This document shows positions 1 through 8,249 of a stretch of DNA of 44,541 nucleotides, piece by piece. How positions within the stretch are numbered: the first letter of the stretch is position 1; every line of letters begins with the position of its first letter. Location: the NCBI GenBank assembly GCA_029556545.1, contig JAKQEQ010000024.1, positions 1-44,541 of the forward strand. The letters run 5' to 3'. The stretch comes from Candidatus Hydrogenedentota bacterium. GTDB taxonomy: Bacteria; Hydrogenedentota; Hydrogenedentia; Hydrogenedentales; JAGMZX01. Under the pieces are notes generated by a model. That model did not search any database. It saw only the letters and a program-made list of their open reading frames with translations, and was not told the origin of the DNA. The translations under genes were made by a program, and so were the position numbers.

Positions 1-107
1 GCGGCGGCTACGGCGGTAGTGGCGGCGGTGGTGGTCGCGGCAGCTACGGCGGCGGCGGTGGCGGTCGTGGCGGTTACGGCGGCGGCGGCGGGCGGGGCCG
101 GTACTAG
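1..107 (+). CDS. Gly-rich C-terminal tail of RNA-binding protein (5' partial)
   Basis: Reading from base 3, the frame gives about 34 residues that are almost only Gly with spaced Arg, Tyr and Ser (GGYGG, GGGRGSY, GGRGGY) and ends in RGRY followed by TAG at 105-107. Such RGG/GGY tails are typical of small bacterial RRM proteins (Rbp type), in which one RRM domain of about 80 residues is followed by a Gly-rich tail that binds RNA or promotes association. The RRM itself lies outside the window, so the family call is an inference from the tail alone. Another Gly-rich protein, such as a single-stranded-DNA-binding protein, is possible. Confidence 0.55.
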   Translation, partial: GGYGGSGGGGGRGSYGGGGGGRGGYGGGGGRGRY

Positions 108-188
108 ATTTGACATCGCGCGGGCCGCAAGCGGCGCGCGCGTGACAAGTCGCGGCATCCCCGACCTTTGCAGTCAACACATCCAGGC

Positions 189-215
189 GCGGGAAAGTCA
201 CGGAGGCTTTCCCGC
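189..215. terminator. Hairpin between convergent genes
   Basis: A perfect 9-bp stem (GCGGGAAAG with CTTTCCCGC) encloses a 9-base loop. It lies between the end of the Gly-rich protein gene and the stop of the convergent flavodoxin gene, so it could serve both. Neither strand has a proper U run after the stem. A second GC-rich imperfect hairpin lies at about 117-147. Confidence 0.45.
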
Positions 216-217
216 TC

Positions 218-829
218 CTACTGATTCTTCACCAGCCTCCTGCCCAGTCGGCGCGCTTTTCTGACCGCGCGTGGGCAGAGCGGCTGGTGTCGCCGTTGCG
301 CGCTCAGACCGGCGAACACGACGCCAATGACCCGTCCTCCCATGAGTCGCGCCGCGGTCTTCATCAGGCCGATCATTCCCGTGGTGAGTCTGGACAGGAT
401 GGCGGGCGCCGCCGACGAGGCTACAAGCACGACTTTCTTGTCCCGCCGCGAGTCCCGTGCCCGGGGCGCCGGCCTGCCCCAAGGCCAGTACGCGGTACAC
501 AGCAAGCGCTCGATGAAGCGCTTGGTGACCGCTGTTACCGTCCCGAAATTCATCGGCGACGCCAGCACGATCCCGTCCGACGACCGGATCTCGTCGAGGA
601 TGGCCCGCAGGTCGTCCTCGAGCACGCACGCTCCCGGCGCGGTCCCTTCCTCCTGCGTGCAGGTGCGGCAGTTCGTGCAAAACTCGATGTGCCGGTCGAT
701 CAGATAAATCTTCGTGGTCATCGCGCCCGCGTCACGCGCCGAAGCGAGCACTTCGTCGACCAATCGGTCGACAACGCCGCCTTTCCGGTAGCTGCCGACA
801 AGCGCCGTTACCCTCGAAGCGGATTCCAT
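218..829 (-). CDS. Flavodoxin-family NAD(P)H-dependent FMN reductase with Cys cluster
   Basis: This is a protein of about 203 residues of the NADPH-dependent FMN reductase / flavodoxin-like fold. The N-terminus has a beta strand and phosphate-binding turn (VTALVGSYRKGG). A middle segment (IVLASPMNFGTVTAVTKRF) matches the region that contacts the FMN ring in WrbA and iron-sulfur flavoproteins. Between them lies CTNCRTC followed by a further Cys ten residues later, resembling the compact Cys motif of iron-sulfur flavoproteins (ISF). An Fe-S cluster is therefore possible but not proven. The start at 829 is chosen because AGGAAGG sits just upstream of that ATG, and the longer frame to 907 adds only unfolded-looking sequence. 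The C-terminus is Arg-rich. It is a single gene, divergent from the polysaccharide block. The physiological substrate is unknown. Confidence 0.75.
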   Translation of the reverse strand: MESASRVTALVGSYRKGGVVDRLVDEVLASARDAGAMTTKIYLIDRHIEFCTNCRTCTQEEGTAPGACVLEDDLRAILDEIRSSDGIVLASPMNFGTVTAVTKRFIERLLCTAYWPWGRPAPRARDSRRDKKVVLVASSAAPAILSRLTTGMIGLMKTAARLMGGRVIGVVFAGLSAQRRHQPLCPRAVRKARRLGRRLVKNQ

Positions 830-927
830 TGCGTTCCTTCCTGGACTATCTTGCTTGTCTGGGCGTTCCTTCCCGGACGTTACAATACAGGGGACCGCCC
901 GGATCAAGTGGGGTTCGTGCCATTCGA

Positions 928-955
928 TTGTGCCGCGGCCGGCTTGTGTTATGCT
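928..955 (+). promoter_or_regulatory. Possible sigma70-type promoter for GT2 gene
   Basis: TTGTGC (928-933), a 16-base spacer and TATGCT (950-955) lie 43 bases before the ATG at 999. The match is modest. A TACAAT hexamer at 881-886 lacks a good -35 partner. Confidence 0.35.
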
Positions 956-998
956 TGCGTCTCTTCGTGAGCATCAGGGCATTTGGCGGTAAGGCGGC

Positions 999-1769
999 AT
1001 GTGGCGCGACAAGACAGTCTCGGTGATCTTCCCGACGTACAATGAGAAGGACTCGATTCGGGCGGCTATCGAGGATTTCTTTGCCTCGGACCTGGTGGAC
1101 GAAGTCGTCGTGGTGAACAACAACGCGGTTCCCGGCACGGACGACGAAGTTGCCGCGACGCGCGCCCGGCTGATCCACGAGCCCCGCCAAGGCTACGGCT
1201 ACGCCATCCGCAGGGGGCTCGAAGAGGCCACGGGCGATATTCTCGTTATCTCCGAGCCCGACGGGACGTTCTCCGGTCATGACGTCATGAAGTTGCTTGC
1301 CTACAGCGACGACTTGCCGGTGGTGTTCGGCACACGGACCGCCCGGGAATTCGTCTGGGAAGGAGCCAACATGGGCTTCTTCCTCAAGTGGGGCAATTAT
1401 GCGGCTGGCAAATTGATGGAGTTTTTGTTCAATACGACGTTCTTGAGCGACGTGGGCTGCACCATGCGCCTGTTGCACCGCCACGTCTATGAAGCCCTGC
1501 GCGACCAATTCACGGTGGGCGGCTCCGCCTTCGGTCCGCACCTCATGCTGCTCGTTATCTTGAACGGCTACCCCTTTGTCGAAATCCCCGTGAATTACCG
1601 TCGGCGCGTCGGCGCCTCATCCGTCACGGGGAACAAGTGGCGCGCCTTTCTACTCGGGTGTGAGATGGTCGCCATGATCCTCCGCTACCGCATCGCCTCC
1701 TGGTGCGGACGCCTGCCCCGAACATCTCCGCCTGAGACAAAAGCGACGCGGCCGGCGTCGGATTCCTGA
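999..1769 (+). CDS. Glycosyltransferase family 2, dolichyl-phosphate-mannose-synthase-like
   Basis: The protein is 256 residues with a GT-A fold. SVIFPTYNEKDSI at the N-terminus is the nucleotide-sugar binding strand, and VVVNNNAVPGTDDE and GYGYAIRRGLEEATGD follow as in DPM1/ArnC/polyprenyl-phosphate glycosyltransferases. EPDGTF occupies the position of the metal-binding DxD-type motif. The C-terminal part (VEIPVNYRRRVGASS) matches the conserved I-x-Y/R-R-x-G-x-S region of this family. One hydrophobic stretch (AFLLGCEMVAMILRY) may associate with the membrane. Role by family: transfer of a sugar to undecaprenyl phosphate or to a lipid-linked glycan at the cytoplasmic face. It is the first gene of the polysaccharide block, 85 bases before the Wzz gene. 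The donor sugar cannot be told. Confidence 0.85.
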   Translation: MWRDKTVSVIFPTYNEKDSIRAAIEDFFASDLVDEVVVVNNNAVPGTDDEVAATRARLIHEPRQGYGYAIRRGLEEATGDILVISEPDGTFSGHDVMKLLAYSDDLPVVFGTRTAREFVWEGANMGFFLKWGNYAAGKLMEFLFNTTFLSDVGCTMRLLHRHVYEALRDQFTVGGSAFGPHLMLLVILNGYPFVEIPVNYRRRVGASSVTGNKWRAFLLGCEMVAMILRYRIASWCGRLPRTSPPETKATRPASDS

Positions 1770-1771
1770 CC

Positions 1772-1801
1772 TTGCAGGCTCTCCGCACGCCGTGCTAGTC
1801 T
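1772..1801 (+). promoter_or_regulatory. Possible promoter for wzz-like gene
   Basis: TTGCAG (1772-1777), an 18-base spacer and TAGTCT (1796-1801) are followed by about 50 bases to the ATG at 1855. The -10 is weak (3 of 6) but is preceded by GC, as in GCTAGTAT before the giant gene at 11197. Confidence 0.3.
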
Positions 1802-1854
1802 CGCCCCATCAACGGAAACAAGTGAACACGCCCTTTGTTTCGGGGAGAGCATCC

Positions 1855-3195
1855 ATGACGAATGTCGCACATGAGGAGTCCTGGATCGCGCGGAATTTCG
1901 ACCAGGTGGTCGCCTGCGTGGTGCGGGACTGGAAGCCCATTCTGGCGGCGACCCTCGCGCTGGCCTTGATTGGGGCGGTCGCGGGAAAACTGACGAATGC
2001 CGTCACCTCGACCGCATACTTGGCGCTGACGCCGCTGCCCGTGCGGATTTCAACCACGGAAGACGCCCTCACAAAGATGACCGCTGAACCGCTGGACGTA
2101 ACGACCGTATCGCTCTTGTGCATTGGCGATGAAGTGCTCGAACGCACGATGGAGGCCTACAACGAGCGCGTCGAGGAACCTACGGCGGGAGACGACGACC
2201 CTTACGGCGTTCTCCCGATACCCGACTTGTACAAACTTCGCAACGCCCTCGAATATGAAATCACGATAGCCAAGGAAACTCCTTATGAGACGGTGCAATC
2301 CCCTGTGCTGAAGCTTACCGCCAAGGGCGCCTCGCCGGCGCAGGCGAAGCTGCTGGTGGACACCTGGGCCGAAGAATGCGTGCATGCGGCGCAGCGGTTT
2401 CAACTCGCGCGCTATAAGCCGAGCGTCGACGGATTCGAACAGCAGACCGAGGCGCAATTGCGGAAGCTGGAGGCGGTCGACAACCGGGTACGGGATTTCT
2501 GGACGAGCAACAACCCCGAACTGCTTGAGGAACAGTTGAATCTCCTCATCGGTCTCGCGCGAAATTACCGCGAGTCTATGTGGACGGTTGAGCAGGAAAT
2601 CATGCAAGAACAGGCGCGCGCGGCGTCGCTTGACGCGGCCCTTGAGGGAGAGGGACCTACACTGAAGCTCCGTTGGGTCCCGCCGCAACGCTTGTTCCAG
2701 ATGGTCGTTGCGGGAGCCGCCGCCGGCGATGCGCCCGAAGGGACGCAGGAGGACGTGCTCCTGATGGAGCAGGAGAACCCGATCCATACGCGCCTCGCAA
2801 CCGAGGCGGCGATTGCGCGCGCGAGCGTCGCTGCAAACGAGGCAAAACGACGCAAGCTCGATGAACTGCTGGTGCAGATCGACGAAGAGCGTGCGGACCT
2901 CCAGGAACGGTCGGCGGCGGTTGAGCTCGAACTGGAACGCATCAGCCGCGATTCGGAAGTGGCGACCAGCGCCTACAAGAATGCGGTGCTCAAACTGGAA
3001 TTCGCGCGCATGGCCAAAGCGCTCGAGGAACCGGGTCTGCAATTGCTCTCGAAGGGCGCGGAGTGGCCCCTGCCGCGCTATCGCCGCGCGATTCTGTTCG
3101 CCGCCTTCTCGGCCTTCGTGGGCGCCCTCACGGGCATGTTCGTATCCGTGCTTCATCGCCTGGTGTTGCACCCCGTCTTAGAAACGGTGCAATGA
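1855..3195 (+). CDS. Wzz-type polysaccharide chain-length determinant / co-polymerase
   Basis: The protein is about 446 residues. It has an N-terminal membrane segment (PILAATLALALIGAVAG, about residues 28-45), a long periplasmic region rich in charged helices with coiled-coil character (for example ERADLQERSAAVELELERI), and a C-terminal membrane segment (AILFAAFSAFVGALTGM). This two-TM plus coiled-coil layout is that of polysaccharide co-polymerases, which set the chain length of Wzy-made polymers at the inner membrane. No Walker A tyrosine-kinase domain is attached. The start at 1855 is preferred because GGGGAGA lies eight bases upstream; the GTG-initiated longer frame from 1792 lacks that. 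The stop overlaps the next start (CAATGA), indicating translational coupling with the polymerase gene. Confidence 0.75.
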   Translation: MTNVAHEESWIARNFDQVVACVVRDWKPILAATLALALIGAVAGKLTNAVTSTAYLALTPLPVRISTTEDALTKMTAEPLDVTTVSLLCIGDEVLERTMEAYNERVEEPTAGDDDPYGVLPIPDLYKLRNALEYEITIAKETPYETVQSPVLKLTAKGASPAQAKLLVDTWAEECVHAAQRFQLARYKPSVDGFEQQTEAQLRKLEAVDNRVRDFWTSNNPELLEEQLNLLIGLARNYRESMWTVEQEIMQEQARAASLDAALEGEGPTLKLRWVPPQRLFQMVVAGAAAGDAPEGTQEDVLLMEQENPIHTRLATEAAIARASVAANEAKRRKLDELLVQIDEERADLQERSAAVELELERISRDSEVATSAYKNAVLKLEFARMAKALEEPGLQLLSKGAEWPLPRYRRAILFAAFSAFVGALTGMFVSVLHRLVLHPVLETVQ

Positions 3196-4679
3196 TCTCC
3201 GAACAACACACGGTCATCGCCGCGGCGTCGCGCTGGGGGCCCGGGATTGCCTTGATGTGTTGGGGCGGCGCCGTCTTGGGAGGACTCGCGGCGATCCCGA
3301 TGGTCTTACTCACCGACCTTTCCCCCTTGCTGCTCCCGGCGATACCACTTGCCGCGGTGGCGGGTATATTGGTCCTCTGGGACACACGCCTAGGTCTCTA
3401 CCTTGCCGCATTCGCCATAGGTCCGCTGAATATTGTTCAGGTCGAGCTGGCCGAAGTTACCGTCAGCTTCCCCGAAGTCTTGATTCTGGCGTTGTTTCTC
3501 AAGGAACTGCTTCGTTTCGTCGCGGGCGGAGAACGCCCCCGCGATTTCCTTCCGTGGATCGCGCTGGGATTGTACGTCATGGCGTCGCTGGTCGGGGTCG
3601 CCACCGGCCTCCTGCGCGGGAACGGGACCGTCAAGGTGTTTCAGGATTTCCGCCAGTTCACCGAATACATCGTCTTATATCTTCTTGTATTGCATCGGGT
3701 CTCGGGCCGCCGGCAGATTCTCGGTCTGCTGGTGTGCTTCATGGCGGGATTTGCGCTTCTCGGGCTCCACGGCATCGCGCAACGCTATACCGGCCTCGGC
3801 ATTCCCGGCATCCAGCAGGAAAGCGACCTGGTGCAGTTCGGTTCCTTGCGCAGTGGTTCCTTCTATGGCTCCACTCCCCTCGGTGCGATGATGGTGCTGT
3901 GTCTGGGCGTCACGGTCGGCGTGATCCTTTCCATTCGCGACCGGCTCATTCAGATCATCCTCTGCGGCGTCGCGGGGGTGTGCGTGATTGCGGCGGTCTT
4001 CACGCAGACGCGCGCCTCGTGGCTGGCGATGGCCGTTGTCATCGTGGTCGTTTTCCTCTCGATTCGGAAGACGCCGCTCCTGCTCGGGGCCGTGTTCTGC
4101 GGTCTCGTCGTGTTCGGCCTGACCTTGGGCGGCGAAGTCGTCGCGCGATTCAGCCAGTTGCGCGTCACGAAAGCGGAGCGGTCGCTTTATCAGCGCACCC
4201 AGTACTACGAAGCCGCGTGGCACATATTCCGCGAATACCCCCTCCGAGGCCTCGGTTGGGGATGTTATTACAACGTCAAGAGCATCGTGCGGAACAATCG
4301 CTACGTGCCCCGCGAACGCCCCTCGCCCAAAGCCGTCGCCACCGTCCACAGCGCCTATCTCCAACTGCTCGTAAAAGGCGGGCTTCTGACCCTGGGCTCG
4401 CTCGGCGTGTATCTCTTCACCTGGTTCATGTGGGTCGCGCGCGAATGGCGCGCGCGACCGCGCGACGAACTGGACCACAATCTCTTCGTCGGAACGATGG
4501 CCGCGTTGCTGGGCTACCTGTTCCATTCCGCGTTCGAGAACTTTTTCCAGTGGCCGGTCATGTCGCAGGCCTTCTGGCTCCTCTTGGCGCTCTCCACCTT
4601 GATGGCCGTGTCCCTCGTGCGCCACGGGCGGCTCGACGGACCCCTCCCGGAATCGGACCATGACGCCGCGAACGCCTGA
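3192..4679 (+). CDS. O-antigen ligase / Wzy-type polymerase
   Basis: The protein is 495 residues and consists mostly of hydrophobic segments (about ten to twelve TM helices). The central VFTQTRASWLAMAVVIVVVF matches the Wzy_C / O-antigen ligase signature (T-R-x-x-W-L-A before a long TM helix). A hydrophilic loop follows (residues about 325-400, YYEAAWHIFREYPLRGLGWG), as in the large periplasmic loop of WaaL and Wzy. VHSAYLQLLVKGGLL is the conserved H-N/S-x-Y motif. Role: polymerise or ligate undecaprenyl-linked repeat units in the periplasm. The ATG at 3192 overlaps the wzz stop by four bases. Polymerase and ligase are not separable by sequence; proximity to Wzz favours polymerase. Confidence 0.8.
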   Translation: MISEQHTVIAAASRWGPGIALMCWGGAVLGGLAAIPMVLLTDLSPLLLPAIPLAAVAGILVLWDTRLGLYLAAFAIGPLNIVQVELAEVTVSFPEVLILALFLKELLRFVAGGERPRDFLPWIALGLYVMASLVGVATGLLRGNGTVKVFQDFRQFTEYIVLYLLVLHRVSGRRQILGLLVCFMAGFALLGLHGIAQRYTGLGIPGIQQESDLVQFGSLRSGSFYGSTPLGAMMVLCLGVTVGVILSIRDRLIQIILCGVAGVCVIAAVFTQTRASWLAMAVVIVVVFLSIRKTPLLLGAVFCGLVVFGLTLGGEVVARFSQLRVTKAERSLYQRTQYYEAAWHIFREYPLRGLGWGCYYNVKSIVRNNRYVPRERPSPKAVATVHSAYLQLLVKGGLLTLGSLGVYLFTWFMWVAREWRARPRDELDHNLFVGTMAALLGYLFHSAFENFFQWPVMSQAFWLLLALSTLMAVSLVRHGRLDGPLPESDHDAANA

Positions 4680-5835
4680 GACGCGGCCCGTGCGCGCCGT
4701 GTTCTGCCATTTCACGGCGGATGTATGCGGCGGTTCGGACCGATCCCTCTTTGATCTCGTGACCCACCTCCCGCGAGACCGTTTTGCTCCCGCGGTCATC
4801 CTGCGGCGGGGCGACCCGCTCACACGGGAGTACGCCGCCGCGGACGTGCCCGTGATCGAGCGGACATTTGTGCCGCCGCGCCGAGCGTTCGAACCTCTGA
4901 AAATCGCCCGCTATCTCCTCCATTTCGGCCCGGCCGCGTGGGGTATCGCGCGGGACTTGCGCCGCTTGGAGGCGGACGTCGCCCACGTCAACACCCTTTT
5001 CAACGTGCAGGGCGCGCTCGGAGCATGGCTGGCGGGCTGTCCGCTCGTCTGGCACGTGCGGGAACTGGTGCCCGGGTCCCGCGCCGCGCGGGTGATGCAC
5101 TGGCTCGTCGCGCGACTGGCCGCGCGGGCCGTCGCCAATTCGACGGCTGTGCTCGACTCGATCGCCCGCTACGGCGAACGGGCGCGACTGGTTTTCAACG
5201 GCATTGACGCGGAGGATTACGCGGTGCAGCGCGACGGCGCCGTCCTCCGGCGGGAATTCGGCGTGGCGCCGGGGCAGCCGTTGATTGTCACTATCGGGCG
5301 TCTCGAACCCTGGAAAGGCCAGCACGTTCTTATCGAGGCGGCGGCGCGTACACTGTTGGCGCATCCCGACGCGCGCTTCCTGGTTGTCGGCGGGGCCGCG
5401 GTCAACAAACCGGAATATGCCGCGCAACTCCATGCACGCTGCGCCGAACTCGGCATCGCGGACCACGTCCACTTCACCGGTGTCCGCCAGGACGTGCCCG
5501 ATATCCTGGCCGCCGCCGATGTCCTCGTGCTGCCTTCCGTTACCCCCGAGCCGTTCGGGCGGACGCTGGTCGAGGCAATGCTCGCCGGGACGCCCGTGGT
5601 CGCCACGAACGCGGGCGGACCGCGCGACATCGTGGTTGACGGAGAGACCGGCGTGCTCGTGCCGCCCGATGACGCGCCCGCATTGGCGGCGCGGCTCGAT
5701 GAACTGATTGCGGACCCCGCCCGCGCCCGCGCCATGGGCACCCGAGGCCGCGCTCGGGCGCTCGCGCATTTTACGCTCGAACGAATGGTGCGCGAGATGG
5801 CCGTCGTGCTCGAAGAAGCCGTTTCGCGCTCGTAA
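4660..5835 (+). CDS. Glycosyltransferase family 4
   Basis: The protein is 391 residues of the GT-B fold. The N-terminal acceptor domain starts with VRAVFCHFTADVCGGSDRSLFDLV, whose GGSDRS is the glycine-rich loop. The C-terminal donor domain has VTIGRLEPWKGQHVLIEA and the E-x7-E motif region TPEPFGRTLVEAMLAGTPVVATNAGGPRDIV, with both donor-binding glutamates present. Role: retaining transfer from a nucleotide sugar to the growing lipid-linked repeat unit in the cytoplasm. It starts 20 bases inside the polymerase gene, so it is co-translated. It is followed by a promoter-like site, so it may end the first transcription unit. Confidence 0.88.
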   Translation: MTPRTPETRPVRAVFCHFTADVCGGSDRSLFDLVTHLPRDRFAPAVILRRGDPLTREYAAADVPVIERTFVPPRRAFEPLKIARYLLHFGPAAWGIARDLRRLEADVAHVNTLFNVQGALGAWLAGCPLVWHVRELVPGSRAARVMHWLVARLAARAVANSTAVLDSIARYGERARLVFNGIDAEDYAVQRDGAVLRREFGVAPGQPLIVTIGRLEPWKGQHVLIEAAARTLLAHPDARFLVVGGAAVNKPEYAAQLHARCAELGIADHVHFTGVRQDVPDILAAADVLVLPSVTPEPFGRTLVEAMLAGTPVVATNAGGPRDIVVDGETGVLVPPDDAPALAARLDELIADPARARAMGTRGRARALAHFTLERMVREMAVVLEEAVSRS

Positions 5836-5854
5836 CGACGGCACGGCGCTTTCT

Positions 5855-5884
5855 TTGCCGGTATCCGGCCCGGTTTGCTAAGAT
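5855..5884 (+). promoter_or_regulatory. Promoter for epimerase-sugar transferase unit
   Basis: TTGCCG (5855-5860), an 18-base spacer and TAAGAT (5879-5884) lie 55 bases before the ATG at 5940. The same -10 hexamer and spacing occur before the tRNA gene on the other strand. Confidence 0.45.
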
Positions 5885-5939
5885 GCACTCCCCCCATGAA
5901 CTTGGCGCGCTTGCGAGGTGCGCATACGGAGGGTGTGAC

Positions 5940-6863
5940 ATGTCAAGAATCCTGGTGACGGGCGGCGCGGGCTTTATCGGGTCGCACGTCGCGGATGCCT
6001 ATATCGCCGCGGGCCACGAAGTCGTGGTCGTCGATAACCTGAGCACCGGCGCGCGCGCGAATGTCCCGGCGGCGGCGACCTTCCACGAAGCCGACATTTG
6101 CGGCGAGGCGCTGGCGGAAGTCTTCGCCGCGGAACGCCCCAAGGTGGTTAATCATCTCGCGGCGCAAATCGATGTGCGCAAGAGCCTCCAGGACCCGCAA
6201 TTCGACGCAAGAACCAATATTCTCGGGTCGATCAACCTGCTCGAAGCTTGCGTGAAGCACGGCGTGCGCAAGTTCCTATTCGCTTCGACCGGCGGCGCGA
6301 TCTACGGCGAGCCGAAGACCCTCCCCGCATCGGAAGACACCCCCGCCGCGCCGCTGTGCCACTATGGCGTCAGCAAGTACTGTGTCGAGCAGTATATCCG
6401 CTTGTATCACGCGCTCTACGGCCTGCCGTACACGATACTCCGGTTCCCGAACGTGTACGGTCCGCGCCAGAGCCCCCACGGCGAAGCGGGCGTCTGCTCC
6501 ATCCTCGTCGGCAAGATGCTGCGCGGCGAAACGCCCGTCCTTTACGGCCACGGCGCGCCGCTCCGCGATTACGTCTACGTCGGCGACATCGCCCGGGCCG
6601 CCGTGCTTGCCCTGGACCGCGGCGACGGCGAAATCCTGAATCTGGGTTCGGGTCGGGGCGTCTCGGTGCGGGAATTGTTCGACATCCTGCGCGAGTTCAC
6701 CGGATTCACCGGCGAGCCCGCGCTCGAACCGCTGCGGCCGGGCGAGGTTGATCGCATATACACGACGGGCGACCGCGCCAGTGCCGTTCTGGGATGGGTG
6801 CCGGAGATGAACTTGCGCGAGGGGCTCCGCCGGACCGCGGAACACATTCGCGCGCATGGCTGA
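5940..6863 (+). CDS. NAD-dependent sugar-nucleotide epimerase/dehydratase (extended SDR)
   Basis: The protein is 307 residues. The N-terminus has the Rossmann motif GGAGFIGSH and the acid residue VVDNLSTG that picks NAD. FASTGGAIYGEP and YGVSKYCVEQY contain the Thr/Ser and Y-x3-K catalytic residues of extended SDRs. PYTILRFPNVYGPRQ and RDYVYVGDIARA follow in the order typical of UDP-glucose 4-epimerase and dTDP-glucose 4,6-dehydratase relatives. The length and the NLSTG motif favour a GalE- or WbpP-like UDP-sugar 4-epimerase, but specificity cannot be read. The start at 5940 has GGAGGG eight bases upstream; the ATG at 5883 does not. It supplies an activated sugar for the neighbouring transferases. 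Confidence 0.87.
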   Translation: MSRILVTGGAGFIGSHVADAYIAAGHEVVVVDNLSTGARANVPAAATFHEADICGEALAEVFAAERPKVVNHLAAQIDVRKSLQDPQFDARTNILGSINLLEACVKHGVRKFLFASTGGAIYGEPKTLPASEDTPAAPLCHYGVSKYCVEQYIRLYHALYGLPYTILRFPNVYGPRQSPHGEAGVCSILVGKMLRGETPVLYGHGAPLRDYVYVGDIARAAVLALDRGDGEILNLGSGRGVSVRELFDILREFTGFTGEPALEPLRPGEVDRIYTTGDRASAVLGWVPEMNLREGLRRTAEHIRAHG

Positions 6864-6883
6864 TCCACGCGGAGGGTTGCAAA

Positions 6884-8248
6884 CTGAGCAGCTTTGAAAC
6901 ACAGGTCGCGCAAGACCGCGAGGAACAACTGATTCCCTTGTTCTGCCTGCTGACGGACGCGCTCATCGTCTGGATCGGTCTCAACCTCGCAACACTCACG
7001 CGCCTCGAAACCCTGCCCAGCGAGAGCCTGCTGCTCTTGCAGCGGGACCGCCTTATGTGCCTGCTGCTGTACGTGGTCTCCGGGCTTGCGGCCGGCGCGT
7101 TCCGCGGCGCCCGGCTGACGGACCGCTTCGACTCCATGTACTACGCCGGGATCGCGCTCCTGGGCGCGGTGGTGCTGGCGTTTCTTTCTGTTGCGCTGCT
7201 GCCGCGCGATTTCATGACCATATCCCGCCGCGAAATCGGCCTCGGCATGCTCTTCAGCGCTCCCATGCTGGCGCTGTGGCGTTACTTCGCCACGAGCCTG
7301 GCGACCCGATTCACGGCGCTATATCGCTCGTTCTACGTGCTCGGCGCCGCAGCCGAGGCCAAACGCATCGCCAAAGCGCTCGTGGTAAACCCCGACGTAC
7401 CCGCCGACGCCGAGTACCTGAGCGCACAATCGCGGCGAAGCATCGCCGCGCAAGACGCCGCCCAGGACGAGCCCCGGCGCGACGCCATCGTCTGTGTCAC
7501 GGACAAGACCAGCGCCGAGTTCCTGCGGCTTCTGGAGTTCTGCGAGGCCCACTGCCGCCGCGTTTTCGTGTACCCGAGTGTATACGACACGCTCCTCTTC
7601 CAACACAGCAGCCTGCTGGCCATCGGCGGCGTTCCTCTGGTCGAGGTGGCCGGGCGCGAGCCGCAAGGCGCGTATGTCTTCGTGAAACGATGCATTGACA
7701 TCGCCGTATCGCTGGTCGGCCTGCTGTTGGCCGCGCCCGTGTGTCTGGTGGCCGCCGCGGCCATATCCGCCACGTCGCCCGGCGGCGTGTTCTATACCCA
7801 GGAGCGCATTGGGCGCCGCGGTCAGATATTCAAGATATACAAGTTCCGCACCATGGTCTCGGACGCCGAGGCCCGGACCGGCCCCGTCTGGGCGGGCAAG
7901 AACGACGCCCGCGTGACGCCCGTCGGCCGTTTCCTGCGCAAGCACCGCATCGACGAAATCCCGCAGTTGTGGAACGTGCTGCGCGGCGACATGAGCCTCG
8001 TCGGGCCGCGTCCGGAACGGCCCCATTTCCACGAGGAGTTCTCGAAGGCGCTGTCGCTGTTTGATCGGCGGCTTGCAGTGCGGCCCGGTCTCACCAGCCT
8101 CTCCCACGTCCTCGGCTCCTACAGTTCCGACCCCGCGGACCGCCTGCGGTACGATCTCGTGTACATCGGCACGCTGTCCCTCTTGAACGACCTCAAGATC
8201 ATGTTCTCGACGGTCCGCGTGGTGCTCGGGGGCAAGGGAGCGCAATAG
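6884..8248 (+). CDS. Polyprenyl-phosphate sugar-1-phosphate transferase (WbaP-like)
   Basis: The frame encodes several N-terminal TM helices, a soluble Rossmann-like middle part, one more TM (KRCIDIAVSLVGLLLAAPV) and the bacterial sugar transferase catalytic domain. FKIYKFRTM, the Asp-Glu pair in RIDEIPQLWNVLRGDMSLVGPRPERP (written here only in part: DEIPQ, GPRPE) and RPGLT are the hallmark motifs. Role: start repeat-unit synthesis by moving sugar-1-phosphate onto undecaprenyl phosphate. The start is unclear. An ATG at 6794 would overlap the epimerase gene by 70 bases. GGAGGG at 6871-6876 lies seven bases before an in-frame CTG at 6884, which would give about 454 residues; the next usable start would cut into TM1. 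I place the start at the CTG with reserve. Confidence 0.85.
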   Translation: MSSFETQVAQDREEQLIPLFCLLTDALIVWIGLNLATLTRLETLPSESLLLLQRDRLMCLLLYVVSGLAAGAFRGARLTDRFDSMYYAGIALLGAVVLAFLSVALLPRDFMTISRREIGLGMLFSAPMLALWRYFATSLATRFTALYRSFYVLGAAAEAKRIAKALVVNPDVPADAEYLSAQSRRSIAAQDAAQDEPRRDAIVCVTDKTSAEFLRLLEFCEAHCRRVFVYPSVYDTLLFQHSSLLAIGGVPLVEVAGREPQGAYVFVKRCIDIAVSLVGLLLAAPVCLVAAAAISATSPGGVFYTQERIGRRGQIFKIYKFRTMVSDAEARTGPVWAGKNDARVTPVGRFLRKHRIDEIPQLWNVLRGDMSLVGPRPERPHFHEEFSKALSLFDRRLAVRPGLTSLSHVLGSYSSDPADRLRYDLVYIGTLSLLNDLKIMFSTVRVVLGGKGAQ

Positions 8249-8249
8249 A

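Noticed and set aside
1-264. Ala/Val-rich 81-residue frame at 19-264
   Set aside because: It is a shifted reading of Gly codons; the true frame is the GGY/RGG tail ending at 107.
3257-4663. 468-residue plus-strand open frame overlapping the polymerase gene
   Set aside because: Arg/Pro/His-rich out-of-frame product; the other frame encodes the membrane polymerase.
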